Of a stretch of 9,088 nt of DNA, positions 1 through 7,410 are shown in pieces. Source of the DNA: an uncultured Collinsella sp. (GTDB taxonomy: Bacteria; Actinomycetota; Coriobacteriia; Coriobacteriales; Coriobacteriaceae). The DNA is taken from NCBI GenBank assembly GCA_958418185.1, contig CATZEP010000049.1, positions 1 through 9,088 of the forward strand, in the 5' to 3' direction. The position numbers were made by a program, and so were the translations under genes. Under the pieces are notes generated by a model, which worked only from the letters and a program-made list of their open reading frames with translations, ran no database searches and had not been told where the DNA came from. Every line of letters begins with the position of its first letter. The first letter of the stretch is position 1.

Positions 1-1257
1 GCTCGAACGCACCGTCTCCAGATCCAAACCCAGCAGGTCGGCAATCTGTATAAAGTACGTATCGATCATGTAGCTATCGCGCAGCGGATAGATGAGTGTC
101 AGTGCGTCCTCGAGCGCTTTGGCACGACCGCCCGGCGTGGTAATGTCGCTTGACTCCTGCAGCGAGCGGTACACAAAGTCCATGAGGGGCTCGGCGGCAT
201 CGATGCGCGCCTGCAGCGCCTCGCCGCCATGCGCGGTAATGAACTCCATGGGGTCGTTGCCGTCGGGAAGCACCACGCAGCGCAGGTCCATCGAATCCTG
301 CTCGATAAACTGAATCGCGCGGCGTGCAGCCTTTTGACCGGCGGCATCACCGTCGAACATATACACGATGCGCTTGGCAAAACGGGTGAGCGTCTTTACG
401 TGATGTTCCGTCAGCGCCGTGCCCAGCGTGGCGACGACGTTTTTAATCCCCGCCTCCCAGCAGGCGATGCAGTCGGTATATCCCTCCACCACGATGGCGG
501 TATCCTGCGCGACGATAAACTCCTTAGCCCAGTTAAAGCCGTAGAGGTTTCGCTTTTTATGGAACACGCTCGTCTCGGCGGTGTTGAGGTACTTAGGCTG
601 TCCGTCGCCCATAATGCGCCCGCCAAAGGCGATGTTATGACCCTGTTCGTCAAAAATGGGAAACATCACGCGGTCGTAAAAACGGTCGGCAAGCTGCCCG
701 CGCCCACGACTCACGGCCACGTTGGCGTCGATCATCTCCTGCGGGGTAAAGCCCGCCTGCGACAGATGCGACACCAGCGCGTTGCGACCCGGCGCAAAGC
801 CCAAGCAGTAGCGGCGGCAGACGTCGCCGCCCATACCACGGCTGGCGAAGTACTCGCGCGGACGGCTGTCCTTACCGCGCATGAGCATGGTGTGGTAGAA
901 CTGGGCGGTCTCGGCGCACAGGTCATAGATGCGGGCGCGCTTGGTGCCGCGCTCGCGATAAGCGCCGGTATCGTGCAGCTCAATGCCGGCACGGTCGGCC
1001 AGGTAGCGAATTGACTCGGGAAAGCTCAGGTTCTCGCGCTTCATGATGTAGGTGAAGACGTCGCCGCCCTCGCCACAGCCAAAGCAGTGCCACACCTGCG
1101 TAGCGGGGATAATGTGAAACGACGGGGTCTTTTCGCCATGGAAGGGGCAGCAACCCCAAAACTCATGGCCGCGGGGCTTGAGCTCAACCGTTTCCTGCAC
1201 GATGGCAACCAGATCGGACGCAGCGCGTACCTGGTCTTTTTCCTCATCGCTAATCAC
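1..1257 (-). CDS. dnaG: DNA primase DnaG, 3' part beyond the left window edge
   Basis: DnaG makes the RNA primers for replication at the fork. The first 419 codons are visible and unbroken; about 200 C-terminal residues, including the helicase-binding domain, lie outside. The CHC2 zinc finger is complete: C37, H40, C58 and C61 in CCPFHGEKTPSF and WHCFGCGEGGDVF. The catalytic core follows: RVMFPIFDEQGHNIAFGGR and PKYLNTAET, then the TOPRIM motifs VEGYTDCIA (E258), ATLGTAL and DGDAAGQKAA (D302, D304), matching the metal-binding Glu and Asp-x-Asp of bacterial primases. The start is GTG at 1257, supported by GGGGGTGA six bases upstream and by the usual short N-terminus. It lies within the last codons of ribF (8-bp overlap). 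The only ATG very close by (GATGAG) is out of frame. Primase at the end of the nusA-infB-ribF cluster is unusual; it is more often next to rpsU or rpoD. Confidence 0.96.
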   Translation of the reverse strand, partial: MISDEEKDQVRAASDLVAIVQETVELKPRGHEFWGCCPFHGEKTPSFHIIPATQVWHCFGCGEGGDVFTYIMKRENLSFPESIRYLADRAGIELHDTGAYRERGTKRARIYDLCAETAQFYHTMLMRGKDSRPREYFASRGMGGDVCRRYCLGFAPGRNALVSHLSQAGFTPQEMIDANVAVSRGRGQLADRFYDRVMFPIFDEQGHNIAFGGRIMGDGQPKYLNTAETSVFHKKRNLYGFNWAKEFIVAQDTAIVVEGYTDCIACWEAGIKNVVATLGTALTEHHVKTLTRFAKRIVYMFDGDAAGQKAARRAIQFIEQDSMDLRCVVLPDGNDPMEFITAHGGEALQARIDAAEPLMDFVYRSLQESSDITTPGGRAKALEDALTLIYPLRDSYMIDTYFIQIADLLGLDLETVRSS

Positions 1258-2257
1258 GGATGCTCACCCCCTGCTCACCCAAATGATGACGGATATCGTC
1301 AATATTACCCTCGACGGTCGCAATAAGCTCGTCCAGCGAATCGAACACGCGCGACGGGCGCAGCCAGCGCGTAAACGCCAGCGAAACCGAGGCGCCGTAC
1401 AGGTCGCCCGCATATCCGATCAAGTTGGCCTCGAGATGCGCCGAGGCAGCATCGTCGGCATACGTCGGCGGCAGGCCCACGTTGACGGCGGCAGGCCACA
1501 CGGTATCGTCGACCAGCACAAGACCCTCGTAGACACCATCGGCAGGAACCAGGATGCCCTCGGGCACCTGGATGTTTGCCGTGGGAAAACCCATGTCGGA
1601 ACCCTGGTGACGACCGCCGGCAACAATACCGCGCAGCATGTACGGGCGGCCGAGCAGCTCGGCGGCAAGCTCAACATGACCCTGGCGGAGCTCCTGGCGA
1701 ATACGGGTAGCGCAGACCGTCTGCCCATCGACGCACAGCAGCTCGTGACCAAAGACGTCTACACGGCGCTCGGTACCCCATGCCTGCATCTCGGCAACGC
1801 CCGAGGCACCGCCGCGGCCCAGCCTAAAATCGCTGCCCACGCGAATCGAGCGGATATCGACGACGCGCGACAGCAGCTTAAGAAAGCCCACGTGGTCGAG
1901 TGCCGCCACCGCAGGCGTGAAGGGAACGGCCACAACCGCATCGACCCCGGTGAGAGCCAGGGCATGCAGACGGTCGGCCGTCGTCATCAGTTTTTGAGCA
2001 GGCGATGGGCTCACCACCACGTCCGGGTCGGGATCGAAGGTGACCACGACCGCCTTGCAGCCATGGTCACGCGCATCGCGAACGACCGCATCGATCAGTT
2101 CGTGATGCCCCCGATGCACGCCGTCGAACACGCCGATGGCGATCGACGCGGCACCCAGGCACGCGCAATCATCAAATGCATCGGCGGCGACGATGCGGGC
2201 CTCATCCGACTCGCCCGCGAAAAAGATACGCGCGAGCTCAAGGGAGGCCAGCATCAT
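1250..2257 (-). CDS. ribF: Bifunctional riboflavin kinase / FMN adenylyltransferase RibF
   Basis: RibF turns riboflavin into FMN and then FAD using ATP. The 335-aa product has an N-terminal nucleotidyltransferase domain with IGVFDGVHRGHHELI (HxGH motif H48-R49-G50-H51), TFDPDP (73-78), FRLGRGG (144-150) and CATRIR (182-187, SSTRIR in many relatives). The C-terminal riboflavin kinase domain has GFPTANI (223-229), PADGVYEG (238-245), AAVNVGLPPTY (256-266) and a C-terminal LRPSRVFDSLDELI (299-312). The kinase segment LEANLIGY keeps the proposed catalytic Glu (E276) but carries Asn where His is common. Both activities look intact. The first of two adjacent ATGs gives a 4-bp ATGA overlap with truB. 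The 3' end overlaps the dnaG start by 8 bp. Confidence 0.95.
   Translation of the reverse strand: MMLASLELARIFFAGESDEARIVAADAFDDCACLGAASIAIGVFDGVHRGHHELIDAVVRDARDHGCKAVVVTFDPDPDVVVSPSPAQKLMTTADRLHALALTGVDAVVAVPFTPAVAALDHVGFLKLLSRVVDIRSIRVGSDFRLGRGGASGVAEMQAWGTERRVDVFGHELLCVDGQTVCATRIRQELRQGHVELAAELLGRPYMLRGIVAGGRHQGSDMGFPTANIQVPEGILVPADGVYEGLVLVDDTVWPAAVNVGLPPTYADDAASAHLEANLIGYAGDLYGASVSLAFTRWLRPSRVFDSLDELIATVEGNIDDIRHHLGEQGVSIRD
1264..1271 (-). promoter_or_regulatory. Ribosome binding site that sets the GTG start of dnaG
   Basis: GGGGGTGA on the minus strand, six bases before the GTG at 1257, lies within ribF coding sequence. It decides the dnaG start, since no in-frame ATG is available nearby. 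Confidence 0.7.
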
Positions 2258-3186
2258 CGAACACCACCGATCGCCTGCGGAAAGACATGCTCCATAACAA
2301 AGCGACCGCCCTCGATATGGGCAAGCGCCTTGAGCCCGCCATCGAGCACCAGCGCAAACGGCGCCTTCGAGGCATCGAAGCCCGCAAGCGCGCGCTCAAT
2401 AGGAATACGACGTCCACACAGCAGATCGTCGGCAAGATCGCCCGGCAAGTCGACGCGCGTGGCGCCCAGTGCCGCAATTGGATCCAAGGCAAAGCCGGCA
2501 GCGGACTCGACAGAAAGTTCCTCGACCGCATGGCAGGCGCCGATGGAAACAACACCGGAGGCCGTACGGCGCAGTGCGGAAATATGTGCCGCATTGTCGC
2601 AGGCACGACCCAGATCGCGAGCGAGCGCACGGATATAGGTGCCCTTGCTCACCGAAAACGCCACGGTCCAAACGCAAGCGTCGACATCACCACCCACGGC
2701 AATCAGGTCAGCGGAGTACACCTCGACCGGACGCGGGGGCAGTGACACGGCATTGCCCTCGCGCGCAGCCTTATAGGCGCGCACGCCGTTGACCGAAATG
2801 GCCGAAAACGCCGGCGGCACCTGCATCAGCGGGCCCAGCATGGCGCACAGGCGCTCGCGGGCATAGGCCGGATCACGCAGGTCGGCAGCAACGGGCACCG
2901 TGCGGACGGCCTCGCCCTCCGCATCATCGGTATTGGTCTCGACGCCAAACGAGATGTCGGCGACGTAGCTTTTGGTATCGAGCGTGAGCATGCCCAGCAG
3001 GCGCGTTGCCTGGCCCACGCCCACCACCATGACACCCGACGCCATGGGGTCGAGCGTTCCGGCATGGCCGACGCGCCGCTCATGGAGGGCGCGTCGGCAT
3101 TGCGAAACCACGTCGTGGGATGTACAGCCCACCGGCTTATCGACGGCGAGCAGCATATTCAATTGAGAAGGCGTACGACGAGCCAT
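2254..3186 (-). CDS. truB: tRNA pseudouridine(55) synthase TruB
   Basis: TruB converts U55 of the tRNA T-loop to pseudouridine. The 310-aa product has the expected N-terminal LLAVDKPVGCTSHDVV and the catalytic motif GHAGTLDPMASGV with nucleophile D46. Other TruB landmarks are TKSYVADISFGVETNTDDAEG, PPAFSAISVNGVRAY, and VSKGTYIRALARDLG followed by an ALRRTASG segment. In the PPxxSA motif the position where many TruB proteins carry Lys (SAxK) is Ser here. The ATG at 3186 is the first possible start after an in-frame stop at 3204-3202. Its GGATGG is only three bases away, a poor spacing, so initiation may depend on ribosomes finishing the upstream gene 15 bp away. The methionine at residue 11 has no Shine-Dalgarno sequence and is less likely. 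The gene ends in an ATGA overlap with ribF. Confidence 0.96.
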   Translation of the reverse strand: MARRTPSQLNMLLAVDKPVGCTSHDVVSQCRRALHERRVGHAGTLDPMASGVMVVGVGQATRLLGMLTLDTKSYVADISFGVETNTDDAEGEAVRTVPVAADLRDPAYARERLCAMLGPLMQVPPAFSAISVNGVRAYKAAREGNAVSLPPRPVEVYSADLIAVGGDVDACVWTVAFSVSKGTYIRALARDLGRACDNAAHISALRRTASGVVSIGACHAVEELSVESAAGFALDPIAALGATRVDLPGDLADDLLCGRRIPIERALAGFDASKAPFALVLDGGLKALAHIEGGRFVMEHVFPQAIGGVR

Positions 3187-3201
3187 GTACCATCCAAAAT
3201 G

Positions 3202-4245
3202 TTAGAGCTCGACGGTCACCGAAGCGGGATCCTCCCCTACCAGCTCGGCCAGCATGGGAAGTGCCACGGTGAGCGTCTCGGAAATCGTTCCGGCGTTGGT
3301 GAAGCCGGCGGCAGCGTGGTGCCCACCTCCGCCAAAGTTGGCCGCAATCTCGGAAACATCAAGATCGCCCTTGGAGCGCAGGTTGCCGCGCACCTTGGTA
3401 TCGCCCTCGATGCCCTTAAGGAACAGGCAGACCTCGACGCCCATCACCGCGCGCACCACATCGACCAGGCCGTCGCACTCATCAGAGGTGACGCCGCATT
3501 CCTTAAGGTCACTTTCGTACGCGTAGCTATATGCCACGCGCCCGTGCGCGACCGTCTTGATACGACCCATGACAATGGACTTGAGGTGCAAGAACTCGAC
3601 ACGCATGCTCTGGTAGACCTCGAGCGCGACGCGCGCTGGATCGGCACCGTGCGCCACCAGACGCGAGGCAGCATGAAACGCGGCGGCGTCGGCGTTCTGA
3701 TACTGAAAACGACCGGTATCGGTGACCAGGCCGCACAGCAGGCAGGTCGCGATGCTATCGCTTGCGGTAATGCCACAATCGGCCAAAAAACGGTCGATAA
3801 TCATGGCACAAGCAGCGGCATTGACGCACCTAAGGCTGACCTCGGCAAACTCCTCGCGCGCCGGATGATGGTCAAAGCACGCCACGTGGGCCGAACGGCG
3901 AAGCACCTCGGCGGAATTATTGAGGCGCTCGACGACCGGCACGTCCACCGAGATGAACAGGTCCGGGTTGCCGGTGTAGGCAGATGCCGGCACCAGCAGA
4001 TCGGCGCCCTCCATAAAACGGTAGATGCGCGGAACGGGATCGTCGTCTGCCAGCAACAGGGCGATGTCCTTGTCGGGGAACACCTTCATAAGCGAGAGGC
4101 CCAGGCCCAACACGGAGCCCAGGGCATCGCCGTCGGGAGAGGTGTGACCCGAGATCGCAATGGAGGACGCACCCTCGATGAGCTCGAGGATGCGTCGTTT
4201 AATATCTGCAGACTCGCACGAGGCGAGGTCGGCGGAATTAGTCAT
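3202..4245 (-). CDS. nrnA: DHH/DHHA1 phosphoesterase, NrnA-type oligoribonuclease / pAp phosphatase
   Basis: Members of this family degrade 2-5-nt RNAs and often also dephosphorylate 3'-phosphoadenosine 5'-phosphate or cleave linear cyclic-dinucleotide products. The 347-aa protein is a little longer than the usual 310-330. The metal-binding DHH domain shows motif I GHTSPDGDALGS (H34, D38, D40), motif II with D101 (ISVDVPVVER), motif III FDHH (D125, H126, H127) and a further conserved Asp in GLVTDTGRF (D176). The C-terminal DHHA1 domain ends in the substrate-binding GGGGHHAAAGF (305-315). All catalytic residues of the family are present, so it should be active. A position between rbfA and truB is common for this gene in Gram-positive bacteria. 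It overlaps rbfA by 8 bp and lies 15 bp before truB. Exact substrate preference cannot be read from sequence; the symbol is given by family and context. Confidence 0.88.
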   Translation of the reverse strand: MTNSADLASCESADIKRRILELIEGASSIAISGHTSPDGDALGSVLGLGLSLMKVFPDKDIALLLADDDPVPRIYRFMEGADLLVPASAYTGNPDLFISVDVPVVERLNNSAEVLRRSAHVACFDHHPAREEFAEVSLRCVNAAACAMIIDRFLADCGITASDSIATCLLCGLVTDTGRFQYQNADAAAFHAASRLVAHGADPARVALEVYQSMRVEFLHLKSIVMGRIKTVAHGRVAYSYAYESDLKECGVTSDECDGLVDVVRAVMGVEVCLFLKGIEGDTKVRGNLRSKGDLDVSEIAANFGGGGHHAAAGFTNAGTISETLTVALPMLAELVGEDPASVTVEL

Positions 4246-4648
4246 CTAAAGCTGCCTCCTGGGCGGCATCCGCTATGGGGTAGCCGTCCTCGTCCTTTTC
4301 GATCGCAAGCGTGGCGGGAACGTTTTCCAGCGCACGCGTGATGCGCTCGGCCTCATCGGTCGAGCGATCGATGCGAAAATCGAGCTCGGGCGTGACGCGC
4401 CAATCGAGCGAGCGAGCCAACAGGCTGCGAATACGGCCCTTGGCGCTGGCAAGCGCCTCCATGACCTCATCGTAGCGGCTCGCATCGCACGACACGTACA
4501 CGCGTGCGAACGAACGGTCCACCGCGACCTCGACCGCGGTCAGGGTGACCAGGACGAGACGCGGATCGGAAACCTCAAAGAGCAGGATATAACCAAGCTT
4601 CTCGCGAAGCTGCTCGCCCAGACGGCGGGTTGCCTGCGTTTGCTTCAT
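4238..4648 (-). CDS. rbfA: 30S ribosome-binding factor RbfA
   Basis: RbfA is a small KH-like protein that binds the 30S subunit and helps mature the 5' end region of 16S rRNA, acting with RimP. The 136-aa product is of usual length. Family hallmarks are LREKLGYIL near the N-terminus, the core strand region DPRLVLVTLTAVEVAVD followed by SFARVYVS, and the C-terminal RSLDWRVTPELDFRIDRS motif (about residues 79-96). An acidic tail of about 25 residues follows. The ATG at 4648 has a purine-rich GGGGGT sequence at 4660-4655, which reaches the infB stop codon, so its translation is probably coupled to infB (11-bp gap). The TAA stop overlaps the start of the next gene by 8 bp. Confidence 0.96.
   Translation of the reverse strand: MKQTQATRRLGEQLREKLGYILLFEVSDPRLVLVTLTAVEVAVDRSFARVYVSCDASRYDEVMEALASAKGRIRSLLARSLDWRVTPELDFRIDRSTDEAERITRALENVPATLAIEKDEDGYPIADAAQEAALDD
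4255..4260 (-). promoter_or_regulatory. Consensus ribosome binding site of the nrnA-like gene
   Basis: AGGAGG on the minus strand, nine bases before the ATG at 4245, lies inside the end of rbfA. It is a full anti-Shine-Dalgarno match, and it fixes the start of the DHH gene so that it overlaps rbfA by 8 bp. Confidence 0.8.
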
Positions 4649-4659
4649 AGCGCTACCCC

Positions 4660-7374
4660 CTACTCGGTACGGGCAACCTGGTCGATACGGTAACCCTCGA
4701 TCTGGTCGCCGGGCTTGATGTCCTGGAAGTTCTCCAGGCCAATGCCGCCCTCGGAACCGCTCTTGAGGCTCTTGGCCTCGTCCTTGTAGTGGCGCATCGA
4801 GGCGATCTTGCCGTTGAAGACCACAATGCCGTCACGCACCAGGCGCACGGAATCGGTCGCGGCGATCTCGCCCTCCTCGACGCGGACACCGGCGGCGATA
4901 CCGACTTTGGGTACCTTGAAGGTGTCCAGGACGGTCGCGGTACCCGTGGAAACCTCGACCTCGGTGGGCTTGAGCATGCCGATGCGGGCAGCGTCGAGCT
5001 CCTCGAGGCACTTGTAGATGACGTCGTAGCAACGGATCTCGACGCCCTCGCGCTCGGCAGCGGAGCGGGCCTTGCCGTCGGGACGCACGCCAAAGCCGAT
5101 GATGATGGCGTTGGAGGCGTCGGCCAGGACGACGTCGGTCTCGTTGATGGCACCGACGGCGGAGTGGATCGTGTTGATGCGGACCTCGGACTGATCCATC
5201 TTGTCGAGCGAGTCCTGAAGGGCCTCGATGGAACCCTGGACGTCGGCCTTGATGATCAGGTTGAGCTCCTTGACTTCGGCGTCGGCGATGGTCTCGAAGA
5301 GGTTCTCGAGCGTGACGTGCTTCACGCGGCTCTGCTCCTCGATACGGGCCTTGAGCGAGCGCTCATCGGCCAGGGCGCGAGCCTCGCGCTCGTCCTCGAA
5401 CACGCGGAACTCGTCACCGGCGTTGGGCACGGACTGCAGGCCCAAGATCTCGACGGCGTCGGAGGGGCCGGCCTCGGTAACGGCGTTGCCCTTGGGATCG
5501 AGCATGGCGCGGACGCGGCCGTAGGTAAGGCCGGCGACCAGCGTATCGCCCACGTGCAGGGTACCGCGGGTCACCAGCACGGTAGCGACCGAACCGCGGC
5601 CCTTGTCGAGCTTAGCCTCGAGGACGTTACCGGAGGCAAAGGTGTCCGGGTTGGCCTTGAGCTCAAGCACGTCGGCCTGGAGCAGCACGGTCTCGAGCAG
5701 GTCGTCGATACCGATCTTCTGCTTGGCCGAGATGTTGACGAACATGTTCTGTCCGCCCCACTCCTCGGGGATGATGCCGTACTCGGTCAGCTCCTGGCGC
5801 ACGCGGTCGGGGTTGGCGCCCGGCTTATCGATCTTGTTGACGGCGACGACGATGGGTACGCCGGCGGCCTTGGCGTGGTTGATCGACTCGATGGTCTGAG
5901 GCATGACGCCGTCGTCGGCGGCGACAATCAGGATGACGATGTCAGTCACCTTGGCGCCGCGGGCACGCATGGCCGTAAAGGTCGCGTGACCAGGGGTATC
6001 GATGAAGGTGATCTTACGGTCGTTGATCATGACCTGCGAAGCGCCAATGGCCTGGGTAATGCCGCCCGCCTCGCCGGCAGCGACGCCGGTGTGACGAATG
6101 GCGTCGAGCAGGCTCGTCTTGCCGTGGTCGACGTGACCCATGACGGTGACGACCGGGGCGCGGGGCTTAAGGTCGGCGGGATCGTCGTAGAACGAGAAGG
6201 TGTTCTCCTCCTCGGGGGTGATGATCTTGATCTGACGGCCAAGGTCGTCGGCAACGAGCTCGACGAGGTCGTCGGACATGGACTGCGTCATCGTGAGCGG
6301 CGTGCCCAGCAGGAACAGGCGCTTGATGATGTCGTTGGCCGGAACGTCGAGCGCCTCGGCGAGCTCCTGGACGGTAACGCCCTGGGAGACCTTGATGGCG
6401 TCGAGCTCCTCGGGGTTCACGCCCTGGGCCAGCGCCTCCTCAATCTTGCGCTCCTCCTGAGCCTTAGCAGCCTCGCGCTCGCGCTTCTCCTTGCGCTTCT
6501 TGCGGCGACCGGTGGACTCGCGAGAGGCCTCCTCGACGGCGGCGCGGGCCTCCTCGAGCACCTTCTCGCGGCTGTACTCCTCGGCCTCACGGGCCATGCG
6601 GCTGTAGTGGTCCTCATCGTTGCCGTGACCGCCCTTGCGCTTCTTGCCCTTGCCCTGTTTATCGGGATTGGGGAAGTCCATGCCGGCAGCGACGTTGTTG
6701 CTGGCGTTGGTGCGATGGCTGTGCGGACGGCTCTCGGAGGCGTTGCGCTCGGAGTTGTTGTCGGAGGCGTTGCGATCGTTACGACGGCCACCGCGACGGT
6801 CGTTGTTGCCGGCACGACGGTTGCCGCGCTCGGCGGCGCGCTCGGCCTTGGCCTTCGCCTCGGCGTCCTTCTTCTCCTTGAGCACGGTCTCCTGTGCGGC
6901 GATCTGGTCGAGCAGCGAGCGGAAGCGCGAACCGGAGTCGGAAGCGGGAACGGCGCGGCGCTGGGCCTCGCGGGCAGCCTCCTCCTTCTCGCGGGCAAGG
7001 CGCTCCTGCTCGGCCTTCTTCTTGGCCTCGGCCTCGGCGCGGGCGGCCTCCTCGGCAGCCTGGGCGGCGGCGAACTGGCGGCGCTCCTCCTCGCGTGCCT
7101 TCTCGGCGGCGATGCGCTCGCGCTCGGCCTCGGCAGCGCGCGCTGCCTCCTCGGCGGCGGCTGCCTCCTCCTCGGCCTGCTTGGCGGCCTCGACTTCCTT
7201 GGCGCGGGCCTCGATCACCGAGGCGAGCTGCTTGCGGACCATGGCGACGTAGGCATCCTCCAGGGCGGAGGAAGCGGACTTAGCGGGAATCTTCATTTCG
7301 GCGAGATGACCCATCAGTTCCTTGGAGGTCATGCCGAACTCTTTGGCCAGGGTGGACACACGGACTTTTGCCAT
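4660..7374 (-). CDS. infB: Translation initiation factor IF-2
   Basis: IF2 is the GTPase that brings fMet-tRNA to the 30S subunit and promotes 50S joining. The product has 904 aa. An IF2_N module (about 1-50: STLAKEFGMTSKELMGHL) is followed by a long Ala/Glu/Lys/Arg-rich probable coiled coil (about 52-185). Next come an Asn/Arg/Ser low-complexity segment (about 185-230), a basic linker (240-305) and a second IF2_N module (about 332-380: VTVQELAEALDVPANDIIKR). The G domain has every GTPase motif: G1 GHVDHGKT (413-420), switch I GGITQAIGA (437-445), G3 DTPGH (459-463), G4 NKID (513-516) and G5 SAK (549-551). Domains II, III and IV follow, with the IF2 C-domain fMet-tRNA site near the end (about 805-895). 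ATG start at 7374 with a good ribosome binding site; TAG stop at 4662-4660. The internal 861 codons contain no TTA, CTA or TCA, which fits a highly expressed gene in a GC-rich genome. Confidence 0.98.
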   Translation of the reverse strand: MAKVRVSTLAKEFGMTSKELMGHLAEMKIPAKSASSALEDAYVAMVRKQLASVIEARAKEVEAAKQAEEEAAAAEEAARAAEAERERIAAEKAREEERRQFAAAQAAEEAARAEAEAKKKAEQERLAREKEEAAREAQRRAVPASDSGSRFRSLLDQIAAQETVLKEKKDAEAKAKAERAAERGNRRAGNNDRRGGRRNDRNASDNNSERNASESRPHSHRTNASNNVAAGMDFPNPDKQGKGKKRKGGHGNDEDHYSRMAREAEEYSREKVLEEARAAVEEASRESTGRRKKRKEKREREAAKAQEERKIEEALAQGVNPEELDAIKVSQGVTVQELAEALDVPANDIIKRLFLLGTPLTMTQSMSDDLVELVADDLGRQIKIITPEEENTFSFYDDPADLKPRAPVVTVMGHVDHGKTSLLDAIRHTGVAAGEAGGITQAIGASQVMINDRKITFIDTPGHATFTAMRARGAKVTDIVILIVAADDGVMPQTIESINHAKAAGVPIVVAVNKIDKPGANPDRVRQELTEYGIIPEEWGGQNMFVNISAKQKIGIDDLLETVLLQADVLELKANPDTFASGNVLEAKLDKGRGSVATVLVTRGTLHVGDTLVAGLTYGRVRAMLDPKGNAVTEAGPSDAVEILGLQSVPNAGDEFRVFEDEREARALADERSLKARIEEQSRVKHVTLENLFETIADAEVKELNLIIKADVQGSIEALQDSLDKMDQSEVRINTIHSAVGAINETDVVLADASNAIIIGFGVRPDGKARSAAEREGVEIRCYDVIYKCLEELDAARIGMLKPTEVEVSTGTATVLDTFKVPKVGIAAGVRVEEGEIAATDSVRLVRDGIVVFNGKIASMRHYKDEAKSLKSGSEGGIGLENFQDIKPGDQIEGYRIDQVARTE
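6734..6774. repeat. 14-bp direct repeat inside infB (Arg-Asn-Ala-Ser unit)
   Basis: TCGGAGGCGTTGCG occurs at 6734-6747 and again at 6761-6774, a 27-bp period (nine codons). It encodes two RNAS-type units in the Asn/Arg-rich linker of IF2, with a related TNAS unit close by. This is probably a small in-frame tandem expansion in a disordered linker. Confidence 0.6.
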
Positions 7375-7380
7375 ATGACT

Positions 7381-7386
7381 TCACCT
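7381..7386 (-). promoter_or_regulatory. Ribosome binding site of infB
   Basis: AGGTGA on the minus strand, six bases before the infB ATG at 7374. It supports this ATG as the start of full-length IF2. The 91-bp spacer it lies in shows no convincing -35/-10 pair. Confidence 0.7.
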
Positions 7387-7395
7387 ACCCTTTCT

Positions 7396-7410
7396 GGCAC
7401 CTTGGGTGCC
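7396..7410. repeat. 6-bp inverted repeat just upstream of the infB ribosome binding site
   Basis: GGCACC and GGTGCC flank a 3-nt loop. In the minus-strand transcript the hairpin ends nine bases before the infB Shine-Dalgarno sequence and does not enclose it. It could affect ribosome access or mark a processing site, but there is no direct evidence for either. Confidence 0.45.

Noticed and set aside
229..1014. 261-codon plus-strand open frame opposite dnaG
   Set aside because: In codon register with the intact dnaG coding sequence, so it is a shadow frame.
1178..2638. 486-codon plus-strand open frame opposite ribF and the end of truB
   Set aside because: In register with ribF codons, no domain signature, and it crosses a real gene junction, as expected of a shadow frame.
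3154..3156. Later truB start at the methionine of residue 11
   Set aside because: No ribosome binding site precedes it. The upstream ATG at 3186 has at least a GGATGG and a typical operon spacing.
3064..4341. 425-codon plus-strand open frame opposite nrnA
   Set aside because: In register with nrnA codons; the predicted product is His/Arg-rich without family motifs, whereas nrnA has every catalytic motif.
6594..6684. Internal translation start in infB giving a shorter IF2, as in E. coli
   Set aside because: In-frame ATGs at residues about 231 and 260 lack any Shine-Dalgarno-like sequence upstream, so there is no support.
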